Part shown: positions 55,050 through 63,315 of the stretch, in pieces | Numbering within the stretch: position 1 is the first letter of the stretch | Layout: every line of letters starts with the position of its first letter | Assembly (NCBI RefSeq): GCF_019891545.1 | Contig: NZ_JAHDIU010000001.1 | Coordinates: forward strand, 372,001 to 436,000 | Length of the DNA stretch: 64,000 nucleotides | Reading direction: 5' to 3' | DNA from: Flavobacterium coralii | GTDB lineage: Bacteria > Bacteroidota > Bacteroidia > Flavobacteriales > Flavobacteriaceae | Translations under genes and position numbers: made by a program | Notes under the pieces: model-generated | Told to the model about the DNA's origin: nothing | Seen by the model: only the letters and a program-made list of their open reading frames with translations | Database searches by the model: none

Positions 55050-56753
55050 TTAGTTTGACATTGAGAAATACTCTGCAACCGGCCCGAGGGTTAGCGCAGG
55101 GAAAAATGACAGGGCAGCCACTATAAAGATGATAGTAAACACCATGAACCCAAAAGTTGCGTTGTCTGTTTTTAGTGTTCCTGAACTTTCCGGCACATAC
55201 TTTTTAGCAGCGAGTATTCCCGCTATGGCAACCGGCCCTATGATAGGCAGGTAGCGTGCTAAAAGCATTACAATACCACATGCGTAGTTCCAGAAAGGTG
55301 TGTTGTCGCCCAGGCCTTCAAACCCGCTGCCGTTATTGGCAGATGATGAGGTAAACTCATACAGCATTTCGCTAAAGCCGTGGTACCCGGGGTTAGCAAG
55401 CCATGCGGCATATTCTTCGGGATTATTGGCATACAGGTAACTGGCAATGGCAGTTCCTGCCAGAATAAGCAGCGGGTGCAACAGCGCTACCATCATGGCA
55501 ATTTTCATTTCGCGTGCTTCAATCTTTTTGCCTAAAAATTCAGGGGTACGTCCCACCATAAGCCCGCTTATAAATACTGCCAGTATTATGAAAATGTAAA
55601 AGTTTAAAAAACCGACACCTACACCGCCATAAAAGCAGTTAACCATCATACCGAGTAATGTAGTCGCTCCCGTTACGGGTGTCATGCTATCGTGCATGGC
55701 GTTAACCGAACCATTACTGGTACAAGTAGTATAAGTAGCCCAGTTAGCCGATGCCGCTGCGCCAAAACGTACTTCTTTACCCTCCATACTACCCATTTGC
55801 TGTGCAATACCCATGTTATCTATTGCAGGGTTGCCATTCATTTCACTTATTACAGAAGGAGTAAGCAGCAACAGGAACCCTAATGTCATTACACCATATA
55901 TAGTCCAGGCCATTTTTCTGCGTTTAAGTACGTAGCCCAAAGCAAAAACCAACGCTATCGGAATCAGGAATATACTTGCCGTTTCTACTATATTAGTTAA
56001 GTAGTTAGGGTTTTCCATCGGGTTAGATGAGTTAGGGCCGTAAAAGCCACCACCGTTTGTACCCAGTTGCTTAATTGCCACGAAAGCTGCCACAGGCCCT
56101 CGGCTTATAATTTGCTCTTTACCCTCTATTGTGGTTACTGTATCTTTACCTTCAAACGTCATAGGCGTACCGTTAAAAGCCAGTATTAAAGCAACAACAA
56201 ATGCAAGAGGCAGCAATATTCTTGTGGCTGAACGCACAAAGTAGCTATAAAAGTTGCCAAGGGTATCAGCTGTTTTCTCTTTCATGGCTTTATAAACCAC
56301 CGCACAAATAGCTATACCTGTTGACGCGCTTATAAATTGCCACAGCATCAGTGTAAGTTGCCCTAAGTAGGAGAGTGCAGTTTCACCTGAATAATGCTGC
56401 AGGTTAGTATTGGTTACAAAACTTACCGATGTATTAAAGGCAAGATCTAAGCTCATTGAAGGGTTCAGGTCAGGGTTTAAAGGTAGCCATGCCATGTTGG
56501 TAAGCACGAGCATCGACAGGATGAACCACACAAGGTTAATAGTAAGCAGCGAGCCAAGGTGCTGTTTCCATGTCATCTCTTTATTGGGATTAATACCCCC
56601 GATTGTAAAGAAAAGCCGGTCTATAGGGTTGAAAACTTTATCAAGCCAGGTATTCTCATAATTAAAGACTTTACCAATATACCTGCCCAGCGGGATGGCC
56701 AGTAAGAGTACCAGCCCATAAGTGACTATTATGCCTAAAATTTCGCTGTTCAT
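55050..56753 (-). CDS. kdpA: K(+)-transporting ATPase subunit A
   Basis: A 567-residue channel-like subunit with ten predicted transmembrane helices, binding and translocating potassium. It contains selectivity-filter-like loops around NTNLQHYSGE, GTNGGGFYGPNSSNPMENP, GAT(T)LLGMMVNC and SSANNGSGFEG. Length is typical. It is the largest subunit of KdpFABC and follows kdpF with 3 bases between. Confidence 0.96.
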   Translation of the reverse strand: MNSEILGIIVTYGLVLLLAIPLGRYIGKVFNYENTWLDKVFNPIDRLFFTIGGINPNKEMTWKQHLGSLLTINLVWFILSMLVLTNMAWLPLNPDLNPSMSLDLAFNTSVSFVTNTNLQHYSGETALSYLGQLTLMLWQFISASTGIAICAVVYKAMKEKTADTLGNFYSYFVRSATRILLPLAFVVALILAFNGTPMTFEGKDTVTTIEGKEQIISRGPVAAFVAIKQLGTNGGGFYGPNSSNPMENPNYLTNIVETASIFLIPIALVFALGYVLKRRKMAWTIYGVMTLGFLLLLTPSVISEMNGNPAIDNMGIAQQMGSMEGKEVRFGAAASANWATYTTCTSNGSVNAMHDSMTPVTGATTLLGMMVNCFYGGVGVGFLNFYIFIILAVFISGLMVGRTPEFLGKKIEAREMKIAMMVALLHPLLILAGTAIASYLYANNPEEYAAWLANPGYHGFSEMLYEFTSSSANNGSGFEGLGDNTPFWNYACGIVMLLARYLPIIGPVAIAGILAAKKYVPESSGTLKTDNATFGFMVFTIIFIVAALSFFPALTLGPVAEYFSMSN

Positions 56754-56756
56754 AGA

Positions 56757-56834
56757 TTAAAATTTTTCAGGTTTAATGAGTACATAGGCGATGTAGCCAA
56801 ATACTGCGAGAGAGAGGATAAAAAGTGCTGTCAT
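56757..56834 (-). CDS. kdpF: K(+)-transporting ATPase subunit F
   Basis: A 25-residue single-helix peptide, MTALFILSLAVFGYIAYVLI followed by KPEKF, lying directly upstream of kdpA. Size, position and the basic end after the helix match KdpF, which stabilises the KdpFABC complex in the membrane. It is too short for ordinary ORF filters. Confidence 0.85.
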   Translation of the reverse strand: MTALFILSLAVFGYIAYVLIKPEKF

Positions 56835-56836
56835 GA

Positions 56837-57175
56837 TTATAATTCTATTAGGGTTTTTATAAATGCTTCTTTAAGGGGCTGTGGCATCAGGTTTAGGTAA
56901 TCTTTAAGCCGAAGCGCAGCGGAGTTCTCAATAAAATTGCAGATGAACTCGTTTTCGATGCAATGCCTGGTGTAAGCATGTTCTTCCTGATACAGCATGT
57001 TTACTACTTTAAAAGCTTCGGTAACTTTCTCAGTGTTGGCTGCATTATTAAGTAATGAGAGGCAATAGTCAGAAACTGCGTGCAGCATCTGGTAATCATT
57101 GGCATCATTGGTATCTGAATTTTGTAACGCTTCGGGCAGCCATTCGGTGATTGTCTTTTTAATCTTGGTTTCCAT
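56837..57175 (-). CDS. Unknown small protein in the kdp operon, second gene
   Basis: A 112-residue, mostly helical soluble protein. It starts IKKTITEWLPEALQN and has a conserved-looking HAYTRHCIENEFICNFIEN segment. The pattern recalls the poorly characterised DUF7674-type proteins, but I am not sure. It lies 2 bases upstream of kdpF and 8 bases downstream of the other unknown gene, so it is expressed with the transporter. A regulatory or assembly role is inference. Confidence 0.7.
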   Translation of the reverse strand: METKIKKTITEWLPEALQNSDTNDANDYQMLHAVSDYCLSLLNNAANTEKVTEAFKVVNMLYQEEHAYTRHCIENEFICNFIENSAALRLKDYLNLMPQPLKEAFIKTLIEL

Positions 57176-57183
57176 TTTTTCTA

Positions 57184-57468
57184 TTAAATACCACTGGTGT
57201 TAATCTGTTTATGATATTCAGCCAGTAAATTTTCCGGCAGCAGCTGCGTTACTTTGTATTGGTGCTGAATCTCAATGAAAGTTGATACAGAGAAAAGGAA
57301 GATGTTGGAAATAGCATTTTTTATTGCCGTGTTTCCTTCTGTTAAATGTTTTTCAGCAATGGCAAAACATTTATTAATCCTTGAAATTTTTTTCTGCCTC
57401 AGGCAGTGCTTAGTAATTTCTGCAAGACGAAGTGTATTAGCTTCAATCGAATGTTTTAAGAAAGGCAT
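57184..57468 (-). CDS. Unknown small protein, first gene of the kdp operon
   Basis: A 94-residue helical, basic protein with two cysteines (KHCLRQKKISRINKCFAIAE) and a hydrophobic middle (AISNIFLFSVSTFIEI). No family is recognised. It is the first gene of the kdp transcript, only a few bases after a sigma-54-like promoter. Its Cys spacing could bind metal or sense redox, which is speculation. Confidence 0.68.
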   Translation of the reverse strand: MPFLKHSIEANTLRLAEITKHCLRQKKISRINKCFAIAEKHLTEGNTAIKNAISNIFLFSVSTFIEIQHQYKVTQLLPENLLAEYHKQINTSGI

Positions 57469-57484
57469 ATCTATATTTTTAATT

Positions 57485-57501
57485 TGTATAGCTTATGCCA
57501 A
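57485..57501 (-). promoter_or_regulatory. Candidate sigma-54 promoter of the kdp operon
   Basis: On the minus strand TTGGCATAAGCTATACA matches the sigma-54 layout: a perfect -24 TTGGCA and a weaker -12 (ATACA for TTGCA) with the right spacing. No TAnnTTTG box was found between the upstream terminator and the first gene. The predicted start would leave a leader of only about 6 bases. Confidence 0.5.
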
Positions 57502-57579
57502 AACCTGTACCTGATTTATTCGTGTTTTATAACGTGTTGATTTTCAGTTATTAATTAGTGTTTGGAAGTTCTGTAAAAC

Positions 57580-57605
57580 CAAAAACCCTATCAAAATGAT
57601 AGGGT
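57580..57605 (-). terminator. Terminator of the sigma-54 regulator gene
   Basis: On the minus strand ACCCTATCA and TGATAGGGT pair around a 3-base loop, followed by TTTTTGG, 24 bases after the regulator stop. It separates the regulator from the kdp operon. Confidence 0.8.
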
Positions 57606-57629
57606 AGGGACTTTTAAAATAATAGTATA

Positions 57630-58982
57630 TTAACCGATATTATATTCTTCAATCTTACGATATAAGGTAGTAAGAGCAATATTGAGCAGCCTTGCAGTTT
57701 CTGTTTTATTGCCATTAGTATAGTTTAATACTTTTTGGATGTGTAGTTTTTCTGCTGCGGCAAGTGAAAATGCTGATAAAGTTTTAGATGCTCCTGTTTC
57801 TGTTTTAGGCGCAAGTTGCTGCATTTCATAAGGCAGGCTCTCCGGCGTAAGCTGTGAACTATTTTCGAGTATTACACTTCGTTCCAGTACATTTTTAAGC
57901 TCGCGTATGTTGCCCGGCCAGTTATGCAGTTTTAGCAATTGAAGGAACTCTTTAGATATTCCTGTTATCTTTTTATTGGTTTTAAGGCTGAATGTTTTAA
58001 GGAAATTATCTGCTAACAGCTCAATATCGGAAGTGCGTTCCCGCAAAGGTGGCAGGTTGATAGCAAATATTGAGAGCCTGTAGTACAGGTCTTCCCTAAA
58101 ATGGCCTGCCTCAATTTCTTTTAACAGGTTACGGTTTGTGGCAGCAACAATACGTACATCTACTTTGGTAACTTTGCTTTCGCCCACTTTTATAAATTCG
58201 CCATTCTCTATAACCCTGAGCAGCTTCGCCTGCAGGTCTATTGGCATTTCACCAATTTCATCAAGAAAAATCGTGCCTTTGTCAGCTTCTTCAAAAAGTC
58301 CTTTTTTGTCTTTTAATGCTCCTGTAAAGGCTCCGGCCTTATGCCCGAACATTTCACTTTCTAAAAGGTCGTGGCTAAAAGCCGAGCAGTTTATAGCAAC
58401 AAAGCTTCTATCTTTCCTGTTACCCGACTGGTGTATGGCATTGGCAAATACTTCTTTACCCGTGCCGGTTTCGCCTGTAAGCAGCACAGTAGTATCTACA
58501 GAGGCTACCTTCTTTGCAAGATTTACAGCCTCCTGCATTTTTTTAGATTCACCAATAACAGCACTGAAAGAGTATTTAGCATCTACACGGCTCTCAAGAT
58601 TTAAAATCCGTTTTGTGAGCCTGCCTTTTTCTATGGCTTTATGGATTAAAGGAATGATCTTGTTATTATCGTCACCTTTTACAATATAATCAAAAGCGCC
58701 ATTTTTAATAGCCTGAACGCCATCAGGTATGTTGCCATAGGCTGTAAGCAAGATAACTTCTGTTGCGGGGTGTTTTTCCTTCAAAATAGCTGTCAGTTCA
58801 ACACCGTTTCCATCGGGTAACTTAACATCGCAGAGTATAATATCAAATTCCTGTTGTTCCGCCGTTTTTAATCCCGAATTACAGTCTGTGGCCTGCACCA
58901 CTTCAAAACCTTCCAAGCTTATAATACGCGCCATCAGGTTTCTAAGCTTTTCTTCGTCGTCTATAATAAGTATTTTATTCAC
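57630..58982 (-). CDS. Sigma-54-dependent NtrC-family response regulator
   Basis: A 450-residue activator. The receiver domain (about 1-120) has ILIIDDEEKLR and the phospho-acceptor Asp in ILCDVKLPDGNG. The AAA+ domain (about 140-370) has Walker A GETGTGKE, the sigma-54 contact loop GAFTGA and EEADKGTIFLDEIG. The C-terminal Fis-type helix-turn-helix contains NGNKTETARLLNIALTTLYR. It starts with GTG; no upstream ATG fits. Its place just before the kdp operon and the sigma-54-like site there suggest it is the Kdp activator instead of a KdpE. Confidence 0.88.
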   Translation of the reverse strand: MNKILIIDDEEKLRNLMARIISLEGFEVVQATDCNSGLKTAEQQEFDIILCDVKLPDGNGVELTAILKEKHPATEVILLTAYGNIPDGVQAIKNGAFDYIVKGDDNNKIIPLIHKAIEKGRLTKRILNLESRVDAKYSFSAVIGESKKMQEAVNLAKKVASVDTTVLLTGETGTGKEVFANAIHQSGNRKDRSFVAINCSAFSHDLLESEMFGHKAGAFTGALKDKKGLFEEADKGTIFLDEIGEMPIDLQAKLLRVIENGEFIKVGESKVTKVDVRIVAATNRNLLKEIEAGHFREDLYYRLSIFAINLPPLRERTSDIELLADNFLKTFSLKTNKKITGISKEFLQLLKLHNWPGNIRELKNVLERSVILENSSQLTPESLPYEMQQLAPKTETGASKTLSAFSLAAAEKLHIQKVLNYTNGNKTETARLLNIALTTLYRKIEEYNIG

Positions 58983-59164
58983 GAGGTATTACTTTGGTGT
59001 AAATTTAAGCTTTTCATTAATTGTATGCCTGTAATCTATATGCTGAAATGTTTTGTGTTATAATAAGCTGCGGTTTAATATCAGGTATACATATTTTTAA
59101 ATTCTTAAGCTATTGATAGTCAATAATACCCATCAATGTGTATATTTAAATTCACTTAGAAAAA

Positions 59165-59172
59165 TATTTTTG
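59165..59172 (+). promoter_or_regulatory. -7 box TATTTTTG before the M19-like gene
   Basis: TATTTTTG (TAnnTTTG), 30 bases before the ATG at 59202. In such AT-rich sequence a chance match is quite possible, and no -33 TTG was found. Confidence 0.3.
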
Positions 59173-59201
59173 TTATAAGAGATTTTTAAATCAATTTATT
59201 T

Positions 59202-60608
59202 ATGCAAACTTCAACCCCTATTATTGATCTTCATGTGCATTCTACACTTAAACCCTACGGAAACAGTTTTTATGGAACAGATATCCGTAGCAGTACCGAA
59301 TCATCATGCCTTTGGTTTGTAGATTACCGGGATCGGCGAGATGTTGTAGTAGAAGGTTTGTTCGGTATATGTCGGTACAGACAAAGCGATTTCAGGACAT
59401 TAACCGATGCTCAGGTAAAAATAGCCTTTGTTTCCCTTTATCCTATCGAAAAGCAGTTTTTTTATATAAGAAACAAGAAGCTGAAACCACTTGAGGTTAT
59501 AATAGCAGAATTCGCGAGCATGTTCGGTAAAAAAAGAATACATTTTATCAGGGATTCCAAATACAATTATTTTAATGATCTATGCAATGAATATATGTAT
59601 CTCTGTGCGTTAAATCGGGTTTTAACTGAATCCAGAAAATATGAACTGCTTAAAGATTTTAATCATTTAAAAAGTGATGCTAACTTAATTGTAATACCCA
59701 GTAATGAAGGATGCCATGCTTTTTGTGATGGTGGAGATCCGACGGACGAAAAACAGTGGGAGAGAATGGAAGAAAATGTAGCAACTGTAAAATCATGGGA
59801 ATCACCTCCTTTATTTGTAACCTTTGCCCATCATTTTTACAACGGGCTCTGTACACATGCAAGAAGCCTTTTTGATATGTCCGGAAAACTTCTGGATCAG
59901 GAATATGGAATGAGGGACAAAGGTTTTACTCCAATTGATAAAGAAGAGCCAATAAATGAGCGGGGGCATAAAATGATTTCTCTTCTTCTCAGCAGAGCCA
60001 ATGGGAGGCGAATATTAATTGATGTGAAGCATATGTCTCTTGAAGCTCGTAAGGAATATTATAAAAAGATAGAAACAGAGTATATTGATGATATTCCTCC
60101 GGTTGTATGTAGCCATGGCGCGGTTGCATATAATAATGAAGAAATTAATATGCACCTTGATACAGATGTACGGATTATATATAAAACAAAGGGTATCATC
60201 GGTATAGAGATGGACCAGCGGATTCTTGGCTATAATAAGAACAGGTTTTGGAAGAGCATAAAGAGATTTTTCCGCCGACGCAACAGCGCATATGAAGATG
60301 CAGGCTATCTCTTCACACAGATTATTACTTTAGCGGAATATGCGTATAAGGAGAAAATATTTTATGATAATCCGTGGGAATGTATTGCGCTGGGGAGCGA
60401 CTATGATGGAATAATAAACCCTTTAAATTCTTATCCGGACGCTATTTCATTAAGCCTATTATATGATAACTTAATAAAATATTTAAATGAATATTGGAAA
60501 AGTAACAGGGCAGTTATACCTCAAATGCATGGTGTGGATGCTGCTGATGTAATTTTTAATATCATGTATAGGAATGCCTACAACTTTATAATGACAAATT
60601 ATAAATAG
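59202..60608 (+). CDS. Divergent M19-like (renal dipeptidase family) metallohydrolase
   Basis: A 468-residue protein, much divergent from standard M19 but with the metal ligands in order: N-terminal DLHVHST, a central SNEGCHA (bridging Glu), VTFAHHFYNGL, IDVKHMS, VVCSHGA and the late GSDYDG. There is no signal peptide. It is AT-richer than its neighbours and carries basic patches (KSIKRFFRRRNSAYED), consistent with recent acquisition. Most M19 enzymes hydrolyse dipeptides or related amides; the natural substrate here is unknown. Confidence 0.75.
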   Translation: MQTSTPIIDLHVHSTLKPYGNSFYGTDIRSSTESSCLWFVDYRDRRDVVVEGLFGICRYRQSDFRTLTDAQVKIAFVSLYPIEKQFFYIRNKKLKPLEVIIAEFASMFGKKRIHFIRDSKYNYFNDLCNEYMYLCALNRVLTESRKYELLKDFNHLKSDANLIVIPSNEGCHAFCDGGDPTDEKQWERMEENVATVKSWESPPLFVTFAHHFYNGLCTHARSLFDMSGKLLDQEYGMRDKGFTPIDKEEPINERGHKMISLLLSRANGRRILIDVKHMSLEARKEYYKKIETEYIDDIPPVVCSHGAVAYNNEEINMHLDTDVRIIYKTKGIIGIEMDQRILGYNKNRFWKSIKRFFRRRNSAYEDAGYLFTQIITLAEYAYKEKIFYDNPWECIALGSDYDGIINPLNSYPDAISLSLLYDNLIKYLNEYWKSNRAVIPQMHGVDAADVIFNIMYRNAYNFIMTNYK

Positions 60609-60683
60609 TTTAAAATAGTTAATAGCATAACTGATAAACCTGATACTAATGCTGTCCGCAATACTCGGAATCTTTTATCCTGA

Positions 60684-60714
60684 AGGCTGTCTCAAAATAG
60701 ACAGCCTATTTTAT
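60684..60714. terminator. Terminator between the M19-like gene and mnmE
   Basis: AGGCTGTCT and AGACAGCCT pair around a 6-base loop, followed by ATTTTAT, between two convergent genes. Confidence 0.75.
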
Positions 60715-60718
60715 ATTA

Positions 60719-62107
60719 TTACTTTCCGATACAAAAATTAGCAAAAATATTCCCTAAAAGTTCATCGTTAGATACCTGCCCGGTTATTTCACCGAAGTAA
60801 TGTAAAGCCTGCCTTATATCTATAGCCAAAAGGTCAGCCGAAATGCCGGATTTCATTCCCCATTGTACCTTTTGTATCTCCTCAAATGCCTTTAATAATG
60901 AATCGTAATGACGGGTATTAGTAACTATTGTTTCATTATTGCGTAGTGCCCCGGTATTAATAAGAGAAAGTAATTCTGTTTTCAGTTCTTCCGTACCTTC
61001 ATTGTTTTTTGCCGACATAAATATTGTTGTCGGAAGTGTTGCCTTTACCTCTTCGGTTTGCGAAGCAGTGTAAAGATCTTTTTTGTTGGCAACGACAATG
61101 ATTTCTTTTTGAGGGAACTTCTCTTTGATTTTTAAAATTTCACTTTCAACAGTTTTTAATGCAATTTTATCTCCAATAAACGGACACATATAAATAACTA
61201 CCTGTGCCTGTTCTATTTTCTCGAATGTCTTTTTTATACCTATACTTTCTACAACATCCTCGGTTTCCCTTATACCTGCAGTATCTATAAACCGGAAGCC
61301 AATCCCATTAATCACTATTTCATCTTCAATAGTATCACGGGTTGTGCCTGCAATTTCAGATACTATAGCACGTTCTTCGTTTAAAAGCGCATTCAACAAC
61401 GTAGATTTCCCTACATTAGGCTCACCCACAATGGCTACGGGTATGCCGTTTTTTATTACGTTGCCTACAGCAAAAGAATCTATAAGCCTCTTTAGTACAA
61501 AAACAATTTTATCTAAAAGAGCATTAAACTGAGTCCGGTCAGCAAATTCTACATCTTCTTCTGCAAAGTCAAGCTCCAGCTCTATTAATGATGCAAAATT
61601 TAATAGCTCTTCTCTCAATCGTGCAATTTCATTACTAAAACCTCCCCGCATTTGTTGTATTGCTACCTGGTGCGATGCTTCATTATCACTTGCAATTAGG
61701 TCGGCCACTGCTTCTGCCTGAGAAAGGTCAAGCTTGCCGTTAAGAAATGCCCTTAAGGTAAATTCACCGGCATTAGCCATACGGCAGCCCTTACGCAATA
61801 ATAGTTGCAATATCTGCTGCTGAATGTAGACAGACCCGTGGCATGAAATTTCAATTGTGTCTTCTCCGCTGTAAGAATTTGGCCCCCTGAAAACGGATAA
61901 AAGTACATTATCGAATATTTTACCATTTTCAACGATATTACCGAGGTGTATAGTGTGTGATTTACATTGCATTATATCTTTGTTCCTGACAGGTTCAAAC
62001 ACATTTGCAGCTATTTTGACGGCCTCAGGGCCGGATATGCGGATAACTGCTATGGCTCCTGAACCTGAAGGTGTTGCTAAGGCAGTTATGGTATCTTGAA
62101 GAGTCAT
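60719..62107 (-). CDS. mnmE: tRNA uridine-34 modification GTPase MnmE
   Basis: A 462-residue GTPase that with MnmG forms the carboxymethylaminomethyl group on wobble uridine of tRNAs. The N-terminal domain (about 1-115) has ALATPSGSGAIAVIRISG and the folate-binding region NSYSGEDTIEISCHG. The G domain has the P-loop GEPNVGKSTL (about 232), the G2/G3 region with DTAGIRET and NKKD. The C-terminus ends GNIFANFCIGK with the catalytic Cys motif. It has its own -7 box. Confidence 0.96.
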   Translation of the reverse strand: MTLQDTITALATPSGSGAIAVIRISGPEAVKIAANVFEPVRNKDIMQCKSHTIHLGNIVENGKIFDNVLLSVFRGPNSYSGEDTIEISCHGSVYIQQQILQLLLRKGCRMANAGEFTLRAFLNGKLDLSQAEAVADLIASDNEASHQVAIQQMRGGFSNEIARLREELLNFASLIELELDFAEEDVEFADRTQFNALLDKIVFVLKRLIDSFAVGNVIKNGIPVAIVGEPNVGKSTLLNALLNEERAIVSEIAGTTRDTIEDEIVINGIGFRFIDTAGIRETEDVVESIGIKKTFEKIEQAQVVIYMCPFIGDKIALKTVESEILKIKEKFPQKEIIVVANKKDLYTASQTEEVKATLPTTIFMSAKNNEGTEELKTELLSLINTGALRNNETIVTNTRHYDSLLKAFEEIQKVQWGMKSGISADLLAIDIRQALHYFGEITGQVSNDELLGNIFANFCIGK

Positions 62108-62119
62108 TTATTTTTTCTG

Positions 62120-62127
62120 CAAAGATA
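62120..62127 (-). promoter_or_regulatory. -7 box TATCTTTG before mnmE
   Basis: The complement reads TATCTTTG (TAnnTTTG), 13 bases before the ATG at 62107, so the leader is short. Confidence 0.5.
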
Positions 62128-62219
62128 CATTTTTAAGCTGTATCTGCCTTTTAGATTACGTTCATAAATTTACTGATACGCCTGCGGTTAAGGCAGCTTT
62201 ACCAAAAGGTACAGCGAAT

Positions 62220-62227
62220 TATATTTG
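62220..62227 (+). promoter_or_regulatory. -7 box TATATTTG before the universal stress protein gene
   Basis: TATATTTG (TAnnTTTG), giving a leader of about 65 bases before the ATG at 62299. It rules out the in-frame TTG that lies at the box itself as the start. Confidence 0.5.
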
Positions 62228-62298
62228 TGTTAATTTGTAAGAAAAAAAGTAGGAAATATAACGTGTTTTTCTTAAATTTAATCTATAAAATTAAAGCT

Positions 62299-63138
62299 AT
62301 GAAGCGTATTTTGTTCCCTACTGATTTCTCTGAAGCTGCAAATGCAGCTTTTGTTTACGCATTACAATTTGCAGATTCTTTTGATGCTGAGGTAATTATA
62401 TTGCATGTTTATGATTTGCCTATAGTGGAAGCGCCTCCGTTGCCGGAATCTACAAAAGAGATTTTTGATATTGTAGAGCTTAACCAGTTTGAAAGTTTCA
62501 GGGAAGAATTACCTGCTTTGCATAAAATTGCACAAAATAAAAAACTGGATCATATAAAATTACGTAATATACTTTTATACGGCGATCTTGTGTATAACAT
62601 CAACAAGGTTTGCAACGAAGAAAATATTGATTTAGTGGTTATGGGAACCACAGGCGCAAGCGGTGTTAAAGAGGCTTTTTTAGGCTCTAACGCCGGGGCT
62701 GTAATAGCAAATACGCAAACTCCTGTACTGTGCGTGCCTAAAGCGGCGCAGTTTCATCATCAGGTTAAAAGTATAGCTTTTACAACCCAGTATAAAGATA
62801 AAGACAACGAAGCGCTGAGAAAAACGCTTGAATTGGCAGAAAAATTTAAGGCAAAGGTGTATTGCCTGTATATAAAAAATGATGATGACCCGGCAGATAT
62901 TGAGGAGAGGATTAATGAATGGAAGATGTATTATAAAGACAACAATATCGACTTTTTTAATATTGCAGGAGATCATATAGAGCAAACAATATTGGATTTT
63001 ATTGAAAATCAGCAGGTAGATATGCTGGTAATGCGTACCCACAAAAGAGGATTTTTTGAAAGCCTCTTCCACAGGAGCCTTACTAAAAAAATGGCATATC
63101 ACACCAAAGTACCTTTACTGGTTTTCCACGAAAATTAA
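62299..63138 (+). CDS. Tandem universal stress protein
   Basis: A 279-residue cytoplasmic protein of two UspA domains. The first begins KRILFPTDFSEAANAAFVYA and ends with the nucleotide-binding-type GTTGASGVKEAFLGSNAGAV. The second starts KSIAFTTQYKDKDNEALRKT and ends RTHKRGFFESLFHRSLTKKM with a KVPLLVFHEN end. Such proteins help in starvation and envelope stress; the exact role is unknown. The ATG at 62299 restores the family N-terminus. Confidence 0.9.
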   Translation: MKRILFPTDFSEAANAAFVYALQFADSFDAEVIILHVYDLPIVEAPPLPESTKEIFDIVELNQFESFREELPALHKIAQNKKLDHIKLRNILLYGDLVYNINKVCNEENIDLVVMGTTGASGVKEAFLGSNAGAVIANTQTPVLCVPKAAQFHHQVKSIAFTTQYKDKDNEALRKTLELAEKFKAKVYCLYIKNDDDPADIEERINEWKMYYKDNNIDFFNIAGDHIEQTILDFIENQQVDMLVMRTHKRGFFESLFHRSLTKKMAYHTKVPLLVFHEN

Positions 63139-63315
63139 AAGAAGAAGAAGAAAATAGATGTAATAACCATTTTAAAACTTAAAAAATGTATGGTGTAACT
63201 AGACAATCAACTCCGCTTTCCCCCCTTACCCAAAATTACAGTTTATAATTTACTACATGCCTATAACGGGCAGTGCTATTATTAATATATTAATTATTAA
63301 TAATGTAGTACAGAC

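Noticed and set aside
58138-58689. A 183-residue open frame on the plus strand
   Set aside because: It is a shadow of the AAA+ domain of the sigma-54 regulator.
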